DNA of 27,500 bases from Neocallimastix lanati (nom. inval.) (Eukaryota; Neocallimastigomycota; Neocallimastigomycetes; Neocallimastigales; Neocallimastigaceae). The notes beneath the pieces are model-generated. The model made no database searches, had not been told where the DNA came from, and saw only the letters and a program-made list of their open reading frames with translations. Below are positions 12,166 to 24,700 of this stretch, piece after piece; positions within the stretch are counted from its first letter, which is position 1; each line of letters begins with the position of its first letter. Location: positions 102,501-130,000 of the forward strand of contig JACVTC010000191.1 of assembly GCA_016946835.1 (NCBI GenBank), in the 5' to 3' direction. Position numbers and translations under genes: made by a program.

Positions 12166-12908
12166 TAAGGAATTGGAATAAAAAAAATTTTTTTTTCCAT
12201 TTCTAAATATTAATATATATATCATTAAATATTATTAAACTTACAAAACTTAATATTATATCCAAGAATGCCATAATTCCTCCACTAAATGTTAAATTAA
12301 ATCCTCTTTTATGAATTATATAAGAATAACGTAATTTATAGAATCTGCGGTAATATATATATATATATAAAGATATAAAGAATAATATATACATTAATTT
12401 TAAGAATGCTTTTTTTTTTTTTTTTTTTTTTTCCTATTAGGTATTTTAATAATATATATTAATATTTGTAATAATGAAAATTAATTAAAATTTCATATTA
12501 AGAAATAATATTTACTGTATTAAAGAAGCACTACAGAAAATAATCAATAGTACAAAAACTATTCTATAAAATATAACCTCATTCTTAAATTCAGGATTAT
12601 CTAAGAAACCCCTGTGAATATAGGTTTCAAATTCTTCTTTACTTACTACAGTAGTATTAAATAAATTTCTCTATTTTTTTTTTTTTTTTTTTTTATAAAA
12701 ATTGAATGTATATATGCAAAAAGAAATAAATATTTAGTTTTCTTTAAAAATATTAAATGGAAAAAAAAAAAAAAAAAAAAAAATCAAGTTCATTCTAATA
12801 ACTTGTCATTATTCCTTCTTTTTTTTTTATAATAATAATTTTTAAAATAATATTATTCATTTCAATAATTAAAAATTATTTTTTAAGAATAAATACCTTT
12901 TTAAGCAT
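8787..12908 (-). CDS. Seven-transmembrane protein with C-terminal RGS domain (12 exons, 505 aa)
   Basis: Predicted exons (minus): 12908-12897, 12670-12516, 12344-12245, 11967-11937, 11808-11763, 11588-11533, 11396-11284, 10952-10894, 10654-10495, 10217-9963, 9626-9292, 8982-8787. All introns are GT-AG, and the frame is open from ATG (MLKK) to TAA. Seven hydrophobic helices lie near residues 36-56, 71-92, 106-126, 161-182, 212-234, 245-265 and 295-315. An RGS domain follows (about 335-500), with the helix SFFNKVL, the signature EFSVENVLFW (E361, N362) and the later VNI and FDQAKDEV motifs. RGS domains speed GTP hydrolysis by G-alpha subunits; 7TM-RGS fusions such as plant AtRGS1 act as membrane-bound brakes on G-protein signalling. 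An insert of about 45 residues separates the two RGS halves, and part of the final helix departs from the consensus. The gene is the upstream tandem paralogue of 2527-5206. The ligand is unknown; GAP activity is inferred from the domain. Confidence 0.85.
9040..9130. repeat. Short tandem repeats in the last intron of the 7TM-RGS gene
   Basis: A run of AAATACATAAAT 12-mers (about 3-4 units) passes into four AATATCAAT nonamers, all inside the intron between exons 11 and 12. Neighbouring introns hold other arrays: (AAT)n near 10719-10770 and 12108-12162, and (TAAAA)n near 11008-11130. Confidence 0.85.
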
Positions 12909-15411
<2,503 letters not shown>

Positions 15412-15501
<90 letters not shown>

Positions 15502-15506
15502 ATCAC

Positions 15507-15540
<34 letters not shown>

Positions 15541-15558
15541 GTTATTATTATTATTATA

Positions 15559-15596
<38 letters not shown>

Positions 15597-15606
15597 CATT
15601 ATTATC
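15412..15606. repeat. (TTA)n microsatellite, interrupted
   Basis: About 195 bp of TTA repeats with a few interruptions near 15500, 15541, 15557 and 15597. It has the opposite orientation to the AAT array about 1.05 kb to the left, so the two could pair as the arms of a large hairpin. Confidence 0.95.
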
Positions 15607-15690
15607 ATATTTGAATTAAGAATTATTCTCTTCTATACTTTTATTAAAATTATTTTTTTTTTTTTTGCTACAAATTCTTTCTGATATAAA

Positions 15691-16858
15691 ATGAAAATAA
15701 AAACTTTAATTATTAATATATTATTTTTGTTAATAATAACATAACAATAAATTAATAAATCATTAAATTAAATTATCACTAGTTTAATTATTCTATAATT
15801 TATATGTTTTGATATAACGTGATATAAAATAGATTTATATAATATCATTAATTCTATACCAACACATAAAATTAATGTAAGCCTAAAATTTATAACATAA
15901 ATCTTATGTTAATTGGATTTACCATGGAATAGTCTTTTAGAGTAATTTTGGAAGTTTTTATTTAATTTTATTAATTTATGATACATACATCTTGATATTA
16001 AAAGATAAATGTAATAATCGAATTCATATTTCTATTATTAATATGTTTTATTTATATATTATATTATATGTTTATTTTATATATAGTTCTAGTATGTATG
16101 AAATAAATATCAATTCTTTAAACATACCAAGTCATACCAAGTAAATTTCTATATAATTGTACTATTATGAAATAAATATCAGTTCTTTAAACATACCAAG
16201 TAAATTTCTATATAATAATACTATTAATACATAAAAGTGACTTACAGAGTTATAGTGGTCAAGAAGATCAACCAGATATTAATAAAGCATACTTTTGTAA
16301 AAATGATAATTGTACTAGTGTAGTGTATATAATGAAGGATATACAAGCAAATTTATTAATCTTCCAAATGATATTGGAAATAAAAAAATATATATATATA
16401 TTATCTATACTTGTGAACATTCTTGTGATTATAAAATGAATTATAACAAAACACATGATATTTCTTTTAAATGTACTAATAATTCGGATTTGTTTATATA
16501 ATAAATGTATTAATAATTTTTGTACTTTCAATAATAAATCTTCCATAGAATATTATAATAATATATATAAAAAAAAATTTTTTTTTTTTTTTTTGAATAT
16601 TCGTATATATATTGTGGTAAAGCTCCAGGTGATATATGTAATAATAATAATAATAATAATAAATGCTCATCTAAAGAATGTAAAAATAAGATATGTAAAG
16701 AACTTATAATATATGATATAGATAATATTAGAATAAATAAACAATTTACAACTTTCATATTATTGATAATTGTAGTATTATTTATAATTATATTAATTAT
16801 GTATTGTATTTGTTATTACTGTATTGAAAAAAATAAATTTACAAAGATCCAAAAATAA
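15691..16858 (+). pseudogene. Broken gene for a Cys-rich, single-pass membrane protein
   Basis: Plus-strand relic read from several frames. At 15691 an ATG opens a signal-peptide-like stretch (MKIKTLIINILFLLIIT) that stops at once. From about 16237, after a possible acceptor CTTACAG, an open stretch has Cys spaced as FCKNDNC. A frame change near 16324-16330 leads to YTCEHSCDYK and FKCTNNSD, then stops near 16500; another frame change gives YNKCINNFCTF. After a poly(T) run comes a better-kept tail: YCGKAPGDIC, an Asn run (AAT repeat), then KCSSKECKNKICKE. Next is a transmembrane segment (about 16756-16805) and a short Cys-containing cytoplasmic end, stopping at 16856-16858. CG-x-GD-C...C-x4-C-type Cys modules are, from memory, common in surface proteins of anaerobic fungi. 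At least two frameshifts plus stops make it non-functional unless unmodelled introns rescue it. Function unknown. Confidence 0.55.
16100..16228. repeat. Imperfect tandem duplication of about 60-69 bp
   Basis: The block beginning GAAATAAATATC and containing TTCTTTAAACATACC appears at 16100-16168 and again at 16169-16228. The first copy has an extra 10-bp AAGTCATACC, itself a local duplication. It lies inside the broken gene and adds to its decay. Confidence 0.85.
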
Positions 16859-17925
16859 TTTTACTAAGAACAATATAATTTCAAATAAGAACATATTTAA
16901 AATAGAAATATTTATTTAAATTTATTATTTTTAAAAATTTTATTCATAAATTTGTAGTTGGTAGCAATAGTTAACTTTAAATATTTAAAACTTTCAAAAT
17001 TGTATAAATTATATTATAACCATGGCATAGACTAATTTATATAAACTATTGTTAAACTAAATAGTAGACTTACTTAATCTATTTGGGTATATTCATGTTT
17101 ACTGTTAATATAAAAATAAAATTATACATTACAAAAAGCAAACTTTTGAAAATAAAAACAAATATTAAATAAATAAAATCTATTATTATTTTTATTATTA
17201 CTATTGTTACTACAAAATTTATATAAACATAAGTATAATTAAAATATTATTAAAAATAAAAAGGAAAATATATATAAAAGTAGTATAACAATAAAGAAAT
17301 AAATGTAAATCCAATAACAATATTCAACAAATGACAATCTTTATTAATGTGAAATTGAAACATTTGTGGTTTATAGTATTGTCTGTGTTTATAAAGAATA
17401 TTTATATTTCAGTATAAAATCTATAGATTAAACCTTTGATTGAATTTAAAGAATGGCAATAGAAATGTATAATATATTCCAAATATATATAAATAATAAT
17501 AATAATAATAATTACAAGATTATTATAGTAACCAATTCAGAGTAACGTAATGGGAATATTTAATGTCTTTAAATCTCTGAATAATTCCGAATATTTATAT
17601 AATAAAATATGGATAAATCCTATGTTAGATAAGAAGCACCAATAATTTATTGTAATATTATTATAAATAACTAATATTTTAATGTATATATTTACACACT
17701 TTATTTAAATTAATAAAATAGTTATAGGATGAATATATAAGATAAATTTTTAAATAACTCGAAATATTTAAATTAATAAAATAGTTATAAGTTATATGAT
17801 GAATAATTATGCCATAATATAAAATATTTTTTAAAATAAAACAATAACAATATAATTATTTATTTATATATTTGTATAGTTATAGTAAATAAATAAATTA
17901 ACTAAATTGAATTAAATTTTATACT
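16859..17925. other. Spacer with weak coding-like traces
   Basis: Less homopolymeric than the spacers to the left. Two short overlapping open stretches on the plus strand near 17454-17640 (one contains NVFKSLNNSEYLYNKIW) have plausible codon use but are broken by stops. No family is recognised. Otherwise nothing is supportable. Confidence 0.4.
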
Positions 17926-18003
17926 CAGTAAGGCCGTCCAACAGAAACATTATTTGTCTATGTGAAAAAGCATACAAAAGTATTGTGACTACCTCAATAT
18001 TCC
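17926..18003 (-). repeat. LTR-like remnant, probable left end of a decayed retroelement
   Basis: Shares ACTCAGTAA at its left and an exact 19-mer GTGACTACCTCAATATTCC (17985-18003) at its right with 20859-20926, in the same order and at similar spacing. Weaker similarity lies between. Together with the minus-strand pol fragments between the two copies, this suggests they are decayed LTRs. The outer boundaries are lost. Confidence 0.45.
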
Positions 18004-18099
18004 CATACCCTTGAGATATCAATTAAAAAATAATAGAAATAAAGATATTATTTTCTAAAAGGGATTATTTATTTAATTTTTAAAATATAATATAAAAGA

Positions 18100-18305
18100 A
18101 TAAAGTTTTAATAAATATATAAATAAATATATAAATATATAAATATATAAATATATAAATAATAAATAATAAATAATAAATATTAAACATTAAATAATAA
18201 ACAATAAATAATAAACAATAAATAATAAATAATAAATAATAAATAATAAATAATTAAATAGTAAATAAATAAATAAATAAATATTTAATAAATAATAAAT
18301 AAAAT
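18100..18305. repeat. AT-only short tandem repeats
   Basis: Arrays of TAAATATA, AATAAATAAT and AAAT units in succession. Simple sequence with no gene content. Confidence 0.85.
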
Positions 18306-18313
18306 TATATTAA

Positions 18314-19393
18314 TTATAGATAACATTTAGTTTCATTGTATCTTGATGCTTGGGTAAGGACATAAGCAATGTCTGGGCTAGATTTTTACAGATATATATA
18401 TATATATATATCAAAGAGCCTAAAATGAGATTGATATTTATTTACATCCATTATTTCTGAATTTATTCTTTCGTGAATCTGAATTTTTCTACATGAATAT
18501 TTTAAGATTTAAAGTTTTTATTTATATTATATTTTTTTTTTTAATAACTTTTTTCTATCTAATCAGTTTGATTTTTTTTGTAACCTTTTTTTGTTTTAAA
18601 TATAGTAATTTTCAATAATTTTTTCTGTGTTTTGATTCTTTTGATATATACATATTTAATTTTTTTTTTTTAAATTAATAATTATATAATTAATTACTTG
18701 ATCTTCTCCAGCTATTAAAATATCATCTATAAATAATGTTAATAGAGTAGTTAATTTTTTATTAATTATATTATATAAGTCAAAAAGACATTTATCATTA
18801 TTAGCTTTGTTTTGTTTCATATTAATACTTTTTAAAAATGATGAAATATCTTTATTCCACATTATTCTAGATTGTTTTAGTCTATATACTTTATTTTTCA
18901 TTGTAGTTAACATCTTCAGGTGGGATATTCATATATATCTTTTCATTTTAAATCTGCATTTTAAATCTTCATTTTAAATCTGTAGCTTTTATGGTCTAGT
19001 TATCTTCATTTTCCATTTTTTTTTGTATTGTAGCGATAGCTATTGTATAACTATTATAATTCTTTAAACTATTGGCTTTTACAATTGGGAGAATGAATAT
19101 CAATGAATTTTTTTTTTTTAAATTTGTTTCGTTGGAAAACCCTTCGCCACTAATCTAGCTTTAAAAGCAGCATCCTCCTGGATAGTTAATACCCATCTAG
19201 GGATGGATATTAACTATCAAAGGATCTATAATTTTTTTTTTTTTTTTTTTTTTTTAATTTTATCTTTGTCAATAATTTTCATTGCACCTTTTTTGGACAT
19301 ATTTTTTTTTTTTTTTAATTTTTTTTCAAATGCATTTTTCCATTTTTTAGAATTTATAGAATGAATGGCCTCATTATATTTAGATGGAATTTT
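18314..19393 (-). pseudogene. Decayed Ty1/copia pol fragment (reverse transcriptase to RNase H junction)
   Basis: Read 5' to 3' on the minus strand, recognisable copia pieces come in the right order. 19393-19321: PSKYNEAIHSINSKKWKNAF (start of the RT region). 19198-19130: RWVLTIQED...FKARLVAKGF (RT motif). Near 18945-18900: IYMNIPPEDVN. 18913-18656: VYRLKQSRIMWNK followed by LFIDDILIAGEDQ (a YVDD-type catalytic box read as FIDD). 18382-18314: SSPDIAYVLTQASRYNETK (the segment preceding RNase H). The QLDVKTAFLNG-type segment with the first catalytic Asp is missing, several frame changes occur, and poly(T) runs interrupt it. It is a dead copy, distinct from the intact element at 21398 onward. 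Confidence 0.85.
19181..19218. repeat. 17-bp inverted repeat with 4-nt loop inside the pol relic
   Basis: GATAGTTAATACCCATC (19181-19197), TAGG, then GATGGATATTAACTATC (19202-19218): 16 of 17 positions pair. The left arm encodes part of the conserved RWVLTI motif on the minus strand, so the right arm is an inverted copy of coding sequence. Confidence 0.85.
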
Positions 19394-19700
19394 AAAATTT
19401 ATATTTAATATTTTGTGTTTTTTTTTTTTTTTTCTTTTTTTTATTATTATTATTTAAATTATTATTATATAAAGATTTTCATGACATTCATAATCATAAT
19501 GTTTAAATAAATAAATTATTTAATTTGTTTAAATATAATATATAATTATTAATTATAATATCTAGATTTCTTATTTTTTTTCTTATTTTTTATTTTTTTT
19601 TTTATTTTCTTTTTTTTTGTTCAAGTAAGTTTAAAAGAGGTTCTCCTAATTTATAAAATTGAGATTTTAATCATTTTATCATTTGATATGTAATTTTACA

Positions 19701-19743
<43 letters not shown>

Positions 19744-20300
19744 TTCGTTTTTGAATGGAGACTACTAGTTATGATTACTTATACTGAATTATCAAATTTA
19801 ATTTGTATTCTTGTCATATCATTAGACGTGAAATCTTTGATTTATCTATTCATTATAATCTTTGGCAGTTAGGTGCCTATTTTCGTTCTTCAAACCCTTC
19901 TAAGAAATTTGAGTTAATCTAATTTGAAATTAAATCTTTATAGTGAAAAAACAGATTTTATTATACAATCTTTATATTCTATTCTATTTATTTTTTTTTT
20001 ATTTTTATTTTTTTTTTTTTTTTTTTGAATTATAGTTCTTTTTCAAAAAATTTCCTCATTTTTTTTTTGAAGAAGATGCCTTATTTTCATTTCCTTTAAG
20101 AGACTGTAAGGGAGTAGATGAAGCAAACTTTATTTCAAAAGTATTTTTATGGGAATTTTTATTTTTATTTTTATTTTTTATTTTTATTTTTTTTTTAGTA
20201 TAATATTAAACATTAAGTTTTTATTAAAGAATTATTTTTATTAACAAAACTTTTTCTAATTTTTTTTATATATATTTAAATATTAATTAATTCATGTAAT
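19394..20300. other. Spacer inside the old retroelement
   Basis: Poly(T)-rich, with a TA dinucleotide run at 19705-19734. A minus-strand patch near 20127-20041 reads like a Ser/Lys-rich linker (ASSTPLQSLKGNENKASSS), compatible with the variable region upstream of copia RT but not diagnostic. A short plus-strand open stretch near 19822-19920 (contains HYNLWQLGAYFRSS) is not recognised. Confidence 0.4.
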
Positions 20301-20490
20301 AATCGAACCAGATTTCTATCCTGGTTGTTAGTCCGTGGGGCTAACATACCAAAGACTCCTTGGTTGGATCCCATCCTATGACCATTTTTTCCAAGGGTTT
20401 CACTCACAAGAGGGCTTTTTTTTTTTTTTTTTTCTGAATATGGTGTTTAAGGTTTAAGGTTACAGATAAGTATGTCCCACCCCTCTCCTT
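20301..20490 (+). mobile_element. Diverged SINE copy related to the one at 6835-7282
   Basis: The stretch TCCTGGTTGTTAGTCCGTGG...AACATACCAAAG...TTGGATCCC aligns with the minus-strand 5' end of the other SINE (TCCTGGGTTGTTAAGTCG...CATACCAAAG...GGATCGACCCC). Weaker similarity continues through a TTTTTCC-AAGGGTTT segment and a GGTTAnnnATA-AGTATG segment. B-box-like GGTTGGATCCC lies at 20362-20372. No poly(A) tail or target duplication could be delimited, and a poly(T) run interrupts the copy at 20416-20433. Match beyond the tRNA-like part argues for a SINE family rather than a tRNA pseudogene. Confidence 0.6.
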
Positions 20491-20837
20491 TATATATATA
20501 TATTTATTATAAATTATATTATTTAAAATAGAAAAAGATACTAAACTATTTAAGAGGAGTTGCTCTAGTTACTATTGTATTATTTAAGAGGGAATTGCTA
20601 GTGTTTGGTTACATGATTGATTTCATATGTCCATGTAGAAATGTCCATGTAGATATATATTCTATTAAATTGCAATCTTTCTGATATTTATAGGCACAAA
20701 AGGGGAGCTTCAGTACGAAACTTTATGGGTTAGGTTATACAAGTCTCTCGTCTTTCAAAAAAAAAAAGGGAAGTTTACAATCAAACCCGGAGAAGCACTC
20801 AGAGAAGTAGTACTAGAAAAATTCATAATGTATGTAT
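20491..20837. other. Unique-sequence spacer inside the old retroelement
   Basis: Moderately complex sequence with no supportable ORF. It contains a small direct repeat, ATGTCCATGTAGA at 20627-20639 and 20641-20653. If the element model is right, this would be its 5' leader and gag side, now unrecognisable. Confidence 0.35.
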
Positions 20838-20926
20838 GTCTGGGCGCCAATGTTGAAACACTCAGTAAAATTATCCAGTAGGGATAATTCTGTCTTTATG
20901 GATGGGGGTGACTACCTCAATATTCC
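20838..20926 (-). repeat. LTR edge and primer-binding-site-like motif of the decayed element
   Basis: On the minus strand an LTR-like end GTTTCAACA (20859-20851) is followed after one base by TGGCGCCCAGAC (20849-20838). A TGG-initial motif abutting an LTR end is how a site complementary to a tRNA 3' CCA end looks. The plus strand then continues TGTTGAAACACTCAG and on to the 19-mer shared with 17985-18003 (here 20908-20926). The next ~60 bp contain GGGGGGTGGAGGACTGAAACC, of unknown role. The model is consistent but the copies are too diverged for certainty. Confidence 0.45.
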
Positions 20927-20979
20927 TTACTAGTCCTGGGGGGTGGAGGACTGAAACCATTAGCCGTACACACCCGAAA

Positions 20980-21397
20980 TAAAATAAATAAATAAATAAC
21001 AAAAAAAAAATTTATTTATTAATTTATTTATTTATTTATTTATTTTATAATTGTATTAAAAATTATTAAAAAATTTTTTTCTTTTGACATTAACAAAATA
21101 AACGTCACATTTGTCAAATGCCACTTTCCAAAAGGTACCACATCCCAAAAGATATATATTTATATTGTTATAAATAGTTTATTAATTTATATAGCATAAG
21201 TAAATAAATAAAAATAAATAAAAATTTATATATTGTTGAAAGATGACATAAAAAATAATTTATTTTTAATATATATATATATTTAAAAATTAATGATGTC
21301 TTTTAATAGATAAGTTAAGAGTAACAACAACAACAATAATAATCATAATCATAATCATAATCATAATAATAATAATAATAATAATAATAATAGTAAT
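20980..21397. other. AT-rich spacer left of the intact retrotransposon
   Basis: Runs of AAAT, TTTA and TA repeats, a (CATAAT)n run at about 21342-21366 and an AAT run to 21391. No gene. The last five bases, GTAAT (21393-21397), would be one copy of the integration-site duplication of the retrotransposon; the other copy lies outside the window. Confidence 0.5.
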
Positions 21398-21700
21398 TGA
21401 TATATGTTGTTTATTTATTTAATATAATAATACGAAAGTATTATGGTTAACAAAGAGAGAAGTGGATAGTACATTCATGATGTTTATATAGAACTATATC
21501 ACATGAATATATTTGTTACGTAAATACATGTTACACAAAATAATTAAAATGATTGTTGACATAGTTTATACAATATAAAATAAACGTATTAACTAATTTA
21601 CATAAAACATTAACACAAGTACACTTTAATAAATTACATAATAAATAAATATATAAAATAATATAAATAAATATATAGTATAATTATTAAGTAGTTATCA
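21398..21700 (-). repeat. 3' LTR, 303 bp
   Basis: Bounded by TGATA...TATCA (5-bp terminal inverted repeats of the TG...CA type). Its inner edge abuts the polypurine tract and its outer edge matches the start of the second LTR at 27317. It contains a hairpin, ATAATAC-GAAA-GTATTAT (21427-21444), near the end that would be U5. It should hold promoter and polyadenylation signals, which cannot be picked out from AT-rich sequence. Confidence 0.95.
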
Positions 21701-21713
21701 CTCCCCCTCAAAT
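21701..21713 (-). other. Polypurine tract for plus-strand DNA priming
   Basis: The minus strand reads ATTTGAGGGGGAG immediately before the LTR's TGATAAC. A purine run of the GAGGGGGAG type just before the 3' LTR is typical of copia elements. The gag-pol stop lies only 20 bp upstream. Confidence 0.92.
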
Positions 21714-21720
21714 GAGATTT

Positions 21721-24700
21721 TTATATAAAAATATTATTTGTAAATTTTAGTATTTTTGCACCATTTGAATCTTTTGTTAATATGTCGGCTAGCATGTTTT
21801 CCGTGTCTATATATTTTAGATTTATTCTTTTCTTTAATATGTTATCTCTATTGAAATGGTATCTGACATCTATATGTTTTAACTTAGTATTGATTTCACC
21901 ATTTTCCATTATACATTTACTTGCTTGATTATCAGTGTAGATTGTTATATTTAATTTCTTATTTAATATTTCTTTAATAATGTTTCTTATCCATAATATT
22001 TTCTTGACGTTTTCCGAAGTACTTATATATTCGGCCTCTGCGGTAGAAGTAGCAACGCACGTTTGTTTTTTAGATATCCAGCATATAGGACTTTTTCCCA
22101 TTAAAATAATTCCACCTGAAGTAGACTTTCTATCAATTTTATCGCCTGCGAAATCCGAGTCCGTGTATGCAATTAACTCCCCCTTTCCATCATATTTAAT
22201 TTTATAATCTTTTGTACTATTTATATATTTTAAAATATTTATTACTTTGTTCCAGTCTGAAATTGTTGGTTGTTCACATTTTCTGGAAGCTTTATTAACG
22301 GCGAAAGAGATTTCCGGCCTTGTACATTTTGATAAATAAATTAAGGATCCAATTGCACTTTTGTATATTGTTTTATCGAAAGGCTTTTTATTTTCGGATA
22401 TATCATTGTCTCCTGTGCAGGGTGTTTTTCTTTTTCGAGTATTGCTTATATTGAATTTTTCTAATATATTTTCAATAAAACTTTTCTGTGAAATTATATA
22501 ACTATTATTTTGTTTTTCTACTTTAATACCTAAAATATATTCGATTGGTCCACAATTTGATATTTTGAATTTTCTTTTAATTTTTGATATTATATCTTTG
22601 ATAAATTTTATTTCACCGGCAATGACCATGTCATCAACATAGAGTCCAATTATACATTTTGTTTTATAATTTATTGTATGTTTGAATATGCATTGTTCGG
22701 CTTTTATTTGTTCAAAATTATTATTAATTAAAAATTTTCTTATTGTTTCGTACCACTGTCTACCGGATTGCTTAAGGCCATATAATGCTTTGTTTAGTTT
22801 CCAGTATCCCCTCCCAAAGTTTATATCGCCTTTAGGAATGGTAGTGTAAATATCCTTGTCGAGAGGAGCATTAAGGTAAGCAGCCTTAATATCAAGTTGA
22901 AAAATGTCCCAATGAAAAGCAGCAGATAAAGCAAAAATGAGTTTAAGACTATCAATATTTAAAGTTGGGGAATACGTAAGATCATAATCAATACCCCATT
23001 TTTGACGGAAGCCTCTGGCAACCAGACGAGCTTTATATTTGTAAATAAAATTATTACTATCCCTCTTAGTTGCAAAAACCCATTTCGTAGAAATAATATT
23101 TTTTCCAGGAGGAACTTTTGAAACAAAAGTCATAATCTTATTTGAATATAAATTATTTAGCTCATCTTTAATGGCATTAATCCAGCAATTTTTATTTTTG
23201 CAACTAATGGCTTCATCATAGCTATTTGGAGAATCAGAATAAATAGAAGCGATCATATAAGAATCATCAATATCCAACTTTCTTCTTAAAGTTCTAAGAG
23301 TGGAAGGAATAACTGTTTTGGAATCGGGAGAATTTGGGGGTAAAGGACGTTTTCTGGAAGAATGAGAATTATTAATTTCATCGTTATTAATCATTATATC
23401 ATCCATAATTTCATTTTCATTAGATTTAATAATGTTATGAGCAATTGATGTAAGAGACTGATTATCTTGGTATAGATTATCATTGTATTGCAAATTATTA
23501 GTGGTATTGGTTGAATTGTTAAAATTGGAATTATTAGAAATATTAATATCAATTTTTCGTGAATCTTGAGTATTAGAATTATCGATGTCTTGTAAAGAAG
23601 TATCAACTGAGGAGTTGGAAATAATAGTATCATTTGAAGCCTTATTAAGAGTATAATTATTAAAAGTATTATCATTATGCGAGTTTGATAAAATAGGTAA
23701 ATTATTGGTAATTTTATTAATGGGTGTGTTGGAATTTTTAAAATTTGTAATTTTATTGTCATTGTTTGATAAAAAATTTTTATTATTAAAATTTTCATCA
23801 TTTTTTGAAAAATTTTTATTATCCATAGTTTTATTAGAAATTTCAATAATTTTATGTCGATCATTAGTATTATTATTATGATCATGTGTATTATCATTTT
23901 CCAAATTTTCAGATGAAGATTTATGTAAAATTTTATCACGTGAGGTTGATAAGGTATTATTTAAAATATTATTTATATTACTATTTGATGAACAAGGTTC
24001 TGATAAATTTATTTTGACCAATGGCTGTTTAGAAATTTTTGGTTCAATTTTTGAAAAATTTTTATTAATAAAACTTTTTTCACTTTTTTCAATATTAGAA
24101 TTTTCGTCATTTTCATTGATTTTTTCTTTGCCTTTATTTTTAGCCGAAGGAATATTTATATCACCAGAATTTATAGGGTGTTTTTTATCAATTTCATTTG
24201 ATTTTATTTCTTCATTTGGATTATTTTTAATTAAATCATTTTTTCCCACAGTATTATTTTCTTTTGATATGTTATTTTCTTCTTCATTAATGTCGTTATT
24301 TTCAATAAAATTATTATTGTCCGTTAAATTTACATTTTCATTTAAATTAATATTGTCCAAATTATTATTATTATTTTCATTGTTATTCTCATTATTGTTT
24401 TCATTTAAAACATTGTTCTCGTTATTGTCGTTAGCTATATTGATATTATTATCTTCATTTACATTATTATCTAGATTTAAATTATTATTTATGTTTAAAA
24501 TATTGTTCTCATTTAAATTGATATTTTCATTTAGAAGATTATTGTCATTATAATTATTATCGTCATTTATATTTCTATTTCTCATGTTTCTTTCATCAAG
24601 GTCCATTTTAGTAAAAGAGAAATAAGGGTCTTGGAAGCCGTTATTCGGATATTTAAAATTTCCTGGTTCTTCTTCAATGCATTCAATGTCACTAACATAA

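Noticed and set aside
16268-16546. 92-aa minus-strand frame, and a 76-aa one at 16528-16758
   Set aside because: They overlap the better-supported plus-strand Cys-rich relic in antisense and show no recognisable features.
23394-23939. 181-aa Ile/Leu-rich open frame on the minus strand
   Set aside because: Alternate frame of the same Asn-rich linker; composition is explained by AAT-rich codons shifted by one base.
24014-24553. 179-aa open frame on the plus strand
   Set aside because: It lies wholly antisense to the Asn-rich linker of the copia polyprotein. Codons for Asn and Glu read in reverse as Leu, Phe and Ser, giving a fake membrane-like protein.
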